Shown: positions 47,642 through 48,425 of the stretch, in pieces
Layout of the letters: each line of letters starts with the position of its first letter
Position numbering within the stretch: the first letter of the stretch is position 1
Assembly (NCBI RefSeq): GCF_003236295.1
Contig: NZ_POTW01000049.1
Coordinates: 1 to 48,425, forward strand
Reading direction: 5' to 3'
Length of the DNA stretch: 48,425 bases
Source of the DNA: Jiangella anatolica
Lineage (GTDB): Bacteria; Actinomycetota; Actinomycetes; Jiangellales; Jiangellaceae
Program-made: the position numbers and the translations under genes
Notes under the pieces: generated by a model
Databases searched by the model: none
What the model saw: only the letters and a program-made list of their open reading frames with translations
Told to the model about the DNA's origin: nothing

Positions 47642-48425
47642 GTGACCCGGCCGGACCGCCGCGGGAGGAGCGGGCGGGCGGTGCGGGCACGGATCGCGCC
47701 GCGCCAGACGCCGGTGCCGTAGGCGAGGTCGTCGGCGGTGCTGGCGAGGGTCCAGCGCAGCGGGTCGAGGGACGGGCGCAGCCGCAGCCAGTCGCGCACG
47801 GCGGGGGCGGCGACCAGCGCCGCGAGCGTCGCCAACCGGCGGCGCCGACCTGCGGCCAGGGCGACGGCGGCCGGCAGGGCCAGCTGGGTGACGGCCCGGC
47901 CGGCGCCGGTGAAGGTCGCTGCGGTGGCCTCCGCGATCATCGCGGGCGCGATCGACCGTGGCAGGCCATCGGCTCGCAGTTTGGTCGCCAGCCGGGCCGA
48001 GGCGACCGCGCCCGTTGCCGCCGCGAGGAACGGGCGGCGGGCCAGCAGCAGCGCCGTCACCGCGGCCGGCCACGGCGCGACGACGAGTGGGGCGAGGCGA
48101 TCCGGATGCCGCCGGGCCAGCGGACCGGCCGACGTCCCGTAGGAGTGACGGCGCCGCAGCCAGGCCGGCCAGGTCGCCGGCTCGGCGTGCGCGACGGTGA
48201 CCGACGGGTCGTAGCGGACCCGCCCGCCCCCGGCGACGAGCCGCCAGACGGCGTCGACGTCCTCGCCGTAGCGCAGCGCCTCGTCGAACCCGTCCAACGC
48301 CGAGCGCCGGACGATCAGCGCCGCCGTCGGCACGTACGACACCCGGCCGCCGAGCCGCACGAGCGCCTCGTCCGGGCCGAGGTCCAGCGGCGACCGGGCG
48401 GCCGCGAACGCGCCCAGCACCCGCC
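47638..48425 (-). CDS. mftF: Mycofactocin glycosyltransferase MftF (C-terminal part, cut by window end)
   Basis: A minus-strand frame open to the window edge; the N-terminal half lies outside. The visible 262 residues start within the GT-A catalytic domain (RSPLDLGPDEALVRLGGRVSYVPTAALIVRRSALDGFDEALRYGEDVDAVWRL). GEDVD is the late acidic motif of family 2 glycosyltransferases. After YDPSVTVAHAEPATWPAWLRRRHSYGTSAGPLARRHPDRLAP the protein becomes hydrophobic with several membrane segments, as in MftF. MftF adds glucose chains to the mycofactocin core at the membrane. Its stop overlaps the Imm1-like start. Confidence 0.88.
   Translation of the reverse strand, partial: RVLGAFAAARSPLDLGPDEALVRLGGRVSYVPTAALIVRRSALDGFDEALRYGEDVDAVWRLVAGGGRVRYDPSVTVAHAEPATWPAWLRRRHSYGTSAGPLARRHPDRLAPLVVAPWPAAVTALLLARRPFLAAATGAVASARLATKLRADGLPRSIAPAMIAEATAATFTGAGRAVTQLALPAAVALAAGRRRRLATLAALVAAPAVRDWLRLRPSLDPLRWTLASTADDLAYGTGVWRGAIRARTARPLLPRRSGRVT

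Noticed and set aside
44753-47722. 989-residue plus-strand open frame across CutC and mftD
   Set aside because: Runs antisense to cutC and out of frame with mftD, with low-complexity translation; an effect of high GC.

Overview
The window is a very GC-rich, gene-dense stretch of an actinobacterial chromosome. Evidence: strong third-position G/C bias, many GTG starts, actinobacteria-restricted families (DUF2530, DUF3027, an XPB-type helicase with a separate helicase-associated protein), and two mycofactocin genes (mftD and the end of mftF). I cannot name the species; a Jiangella-like or other non-streptomycete actinomycete is a guess. No rRNA, tRNA, CRISPR array or transposase gene was recognised, and no gap longer than 300 bases lacks a gene.

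Layout. 1-7.9 kb: a truncated DUF2530 membrane protein with a huge disordered tail (- strand), an NCS2 purine permease, a small alpha/beta hydrolase, two paralogous signal-anchored membrane proteins (one with nine 87-bp tandem repeats) and a RibD/DHFR-like reductase. 8-15.7 kb: an actinobacterial housekeeping block with a sacsin-like ATPase and DUF3027 protein in one operon, an MFS protein, a cold-shock protein, a HipA-like kinase plus DUF3037 pair, and a HAD hydrolase. 15.8-20.3 kb: a TPR-CHAT (caspase-like) protease divergent from a cytoplasmic subtilisin-like protease, followed by a wrecked second copy of the subtilisin gene. 20.2-23.4 kb: an MFS exporter and FAD monooxygenase operon divergent from a TetR regulator, with a near-perfect operator between them. 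23.5-26.4 kb: a 46-codon small gene, the helicase-associated protein, and a VapB antitoxin whose VapC partner is reduced to its C-terminus. 26.4-31.1 kb: an amino-sugar or ketose-phosphate catabolic operon (SIS isomerase, ROK kinase, PfkB kinase, class II aldolase) divergent from a DeoR regulator, closed by a 60-bp perfect hairpin. 31.1-36.7 kb: an LCP cell-wall ligase, XPB helicase and HelD RNA-polymerase recycling factor.

36.8-42.4 kb holds what I consider the best functional system. It is a four-gene operon whose genes all overlap by 4 nt: fatty acyl-CoA reductase fused to a HAD domain, short-chain reductase, PlsC acyltransferase, and alkyl-dihydroxyacetone-phosphate synthase. Together these supply every step expected for making glycerol ether lipids, parallel to the peroxisomal FAR1/GNPAT/AGPS/reductase pathway. 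A 19-codon leader ORF with a strong ribosome binding site is coupled to the first gene.

42.4-48.4 kb: a second MFS protein, HD-domain hydrolase, DUF4031, CutC, two small unknown proteins, then mycofactocin biosynthesis genes mftD (+) and mftF (-, cut by the window end). mftF is translationally coupled to an Imm1-like gene. The rest of the mycofactocin cluster probably lies beyond the right edge.

The two features I would follow up first are the divergent CHAT/subtilisin protease pair with its decayed subtilisin duplicate, and the ether-lipid operon with its leader ORF and degenerate HAD domain.
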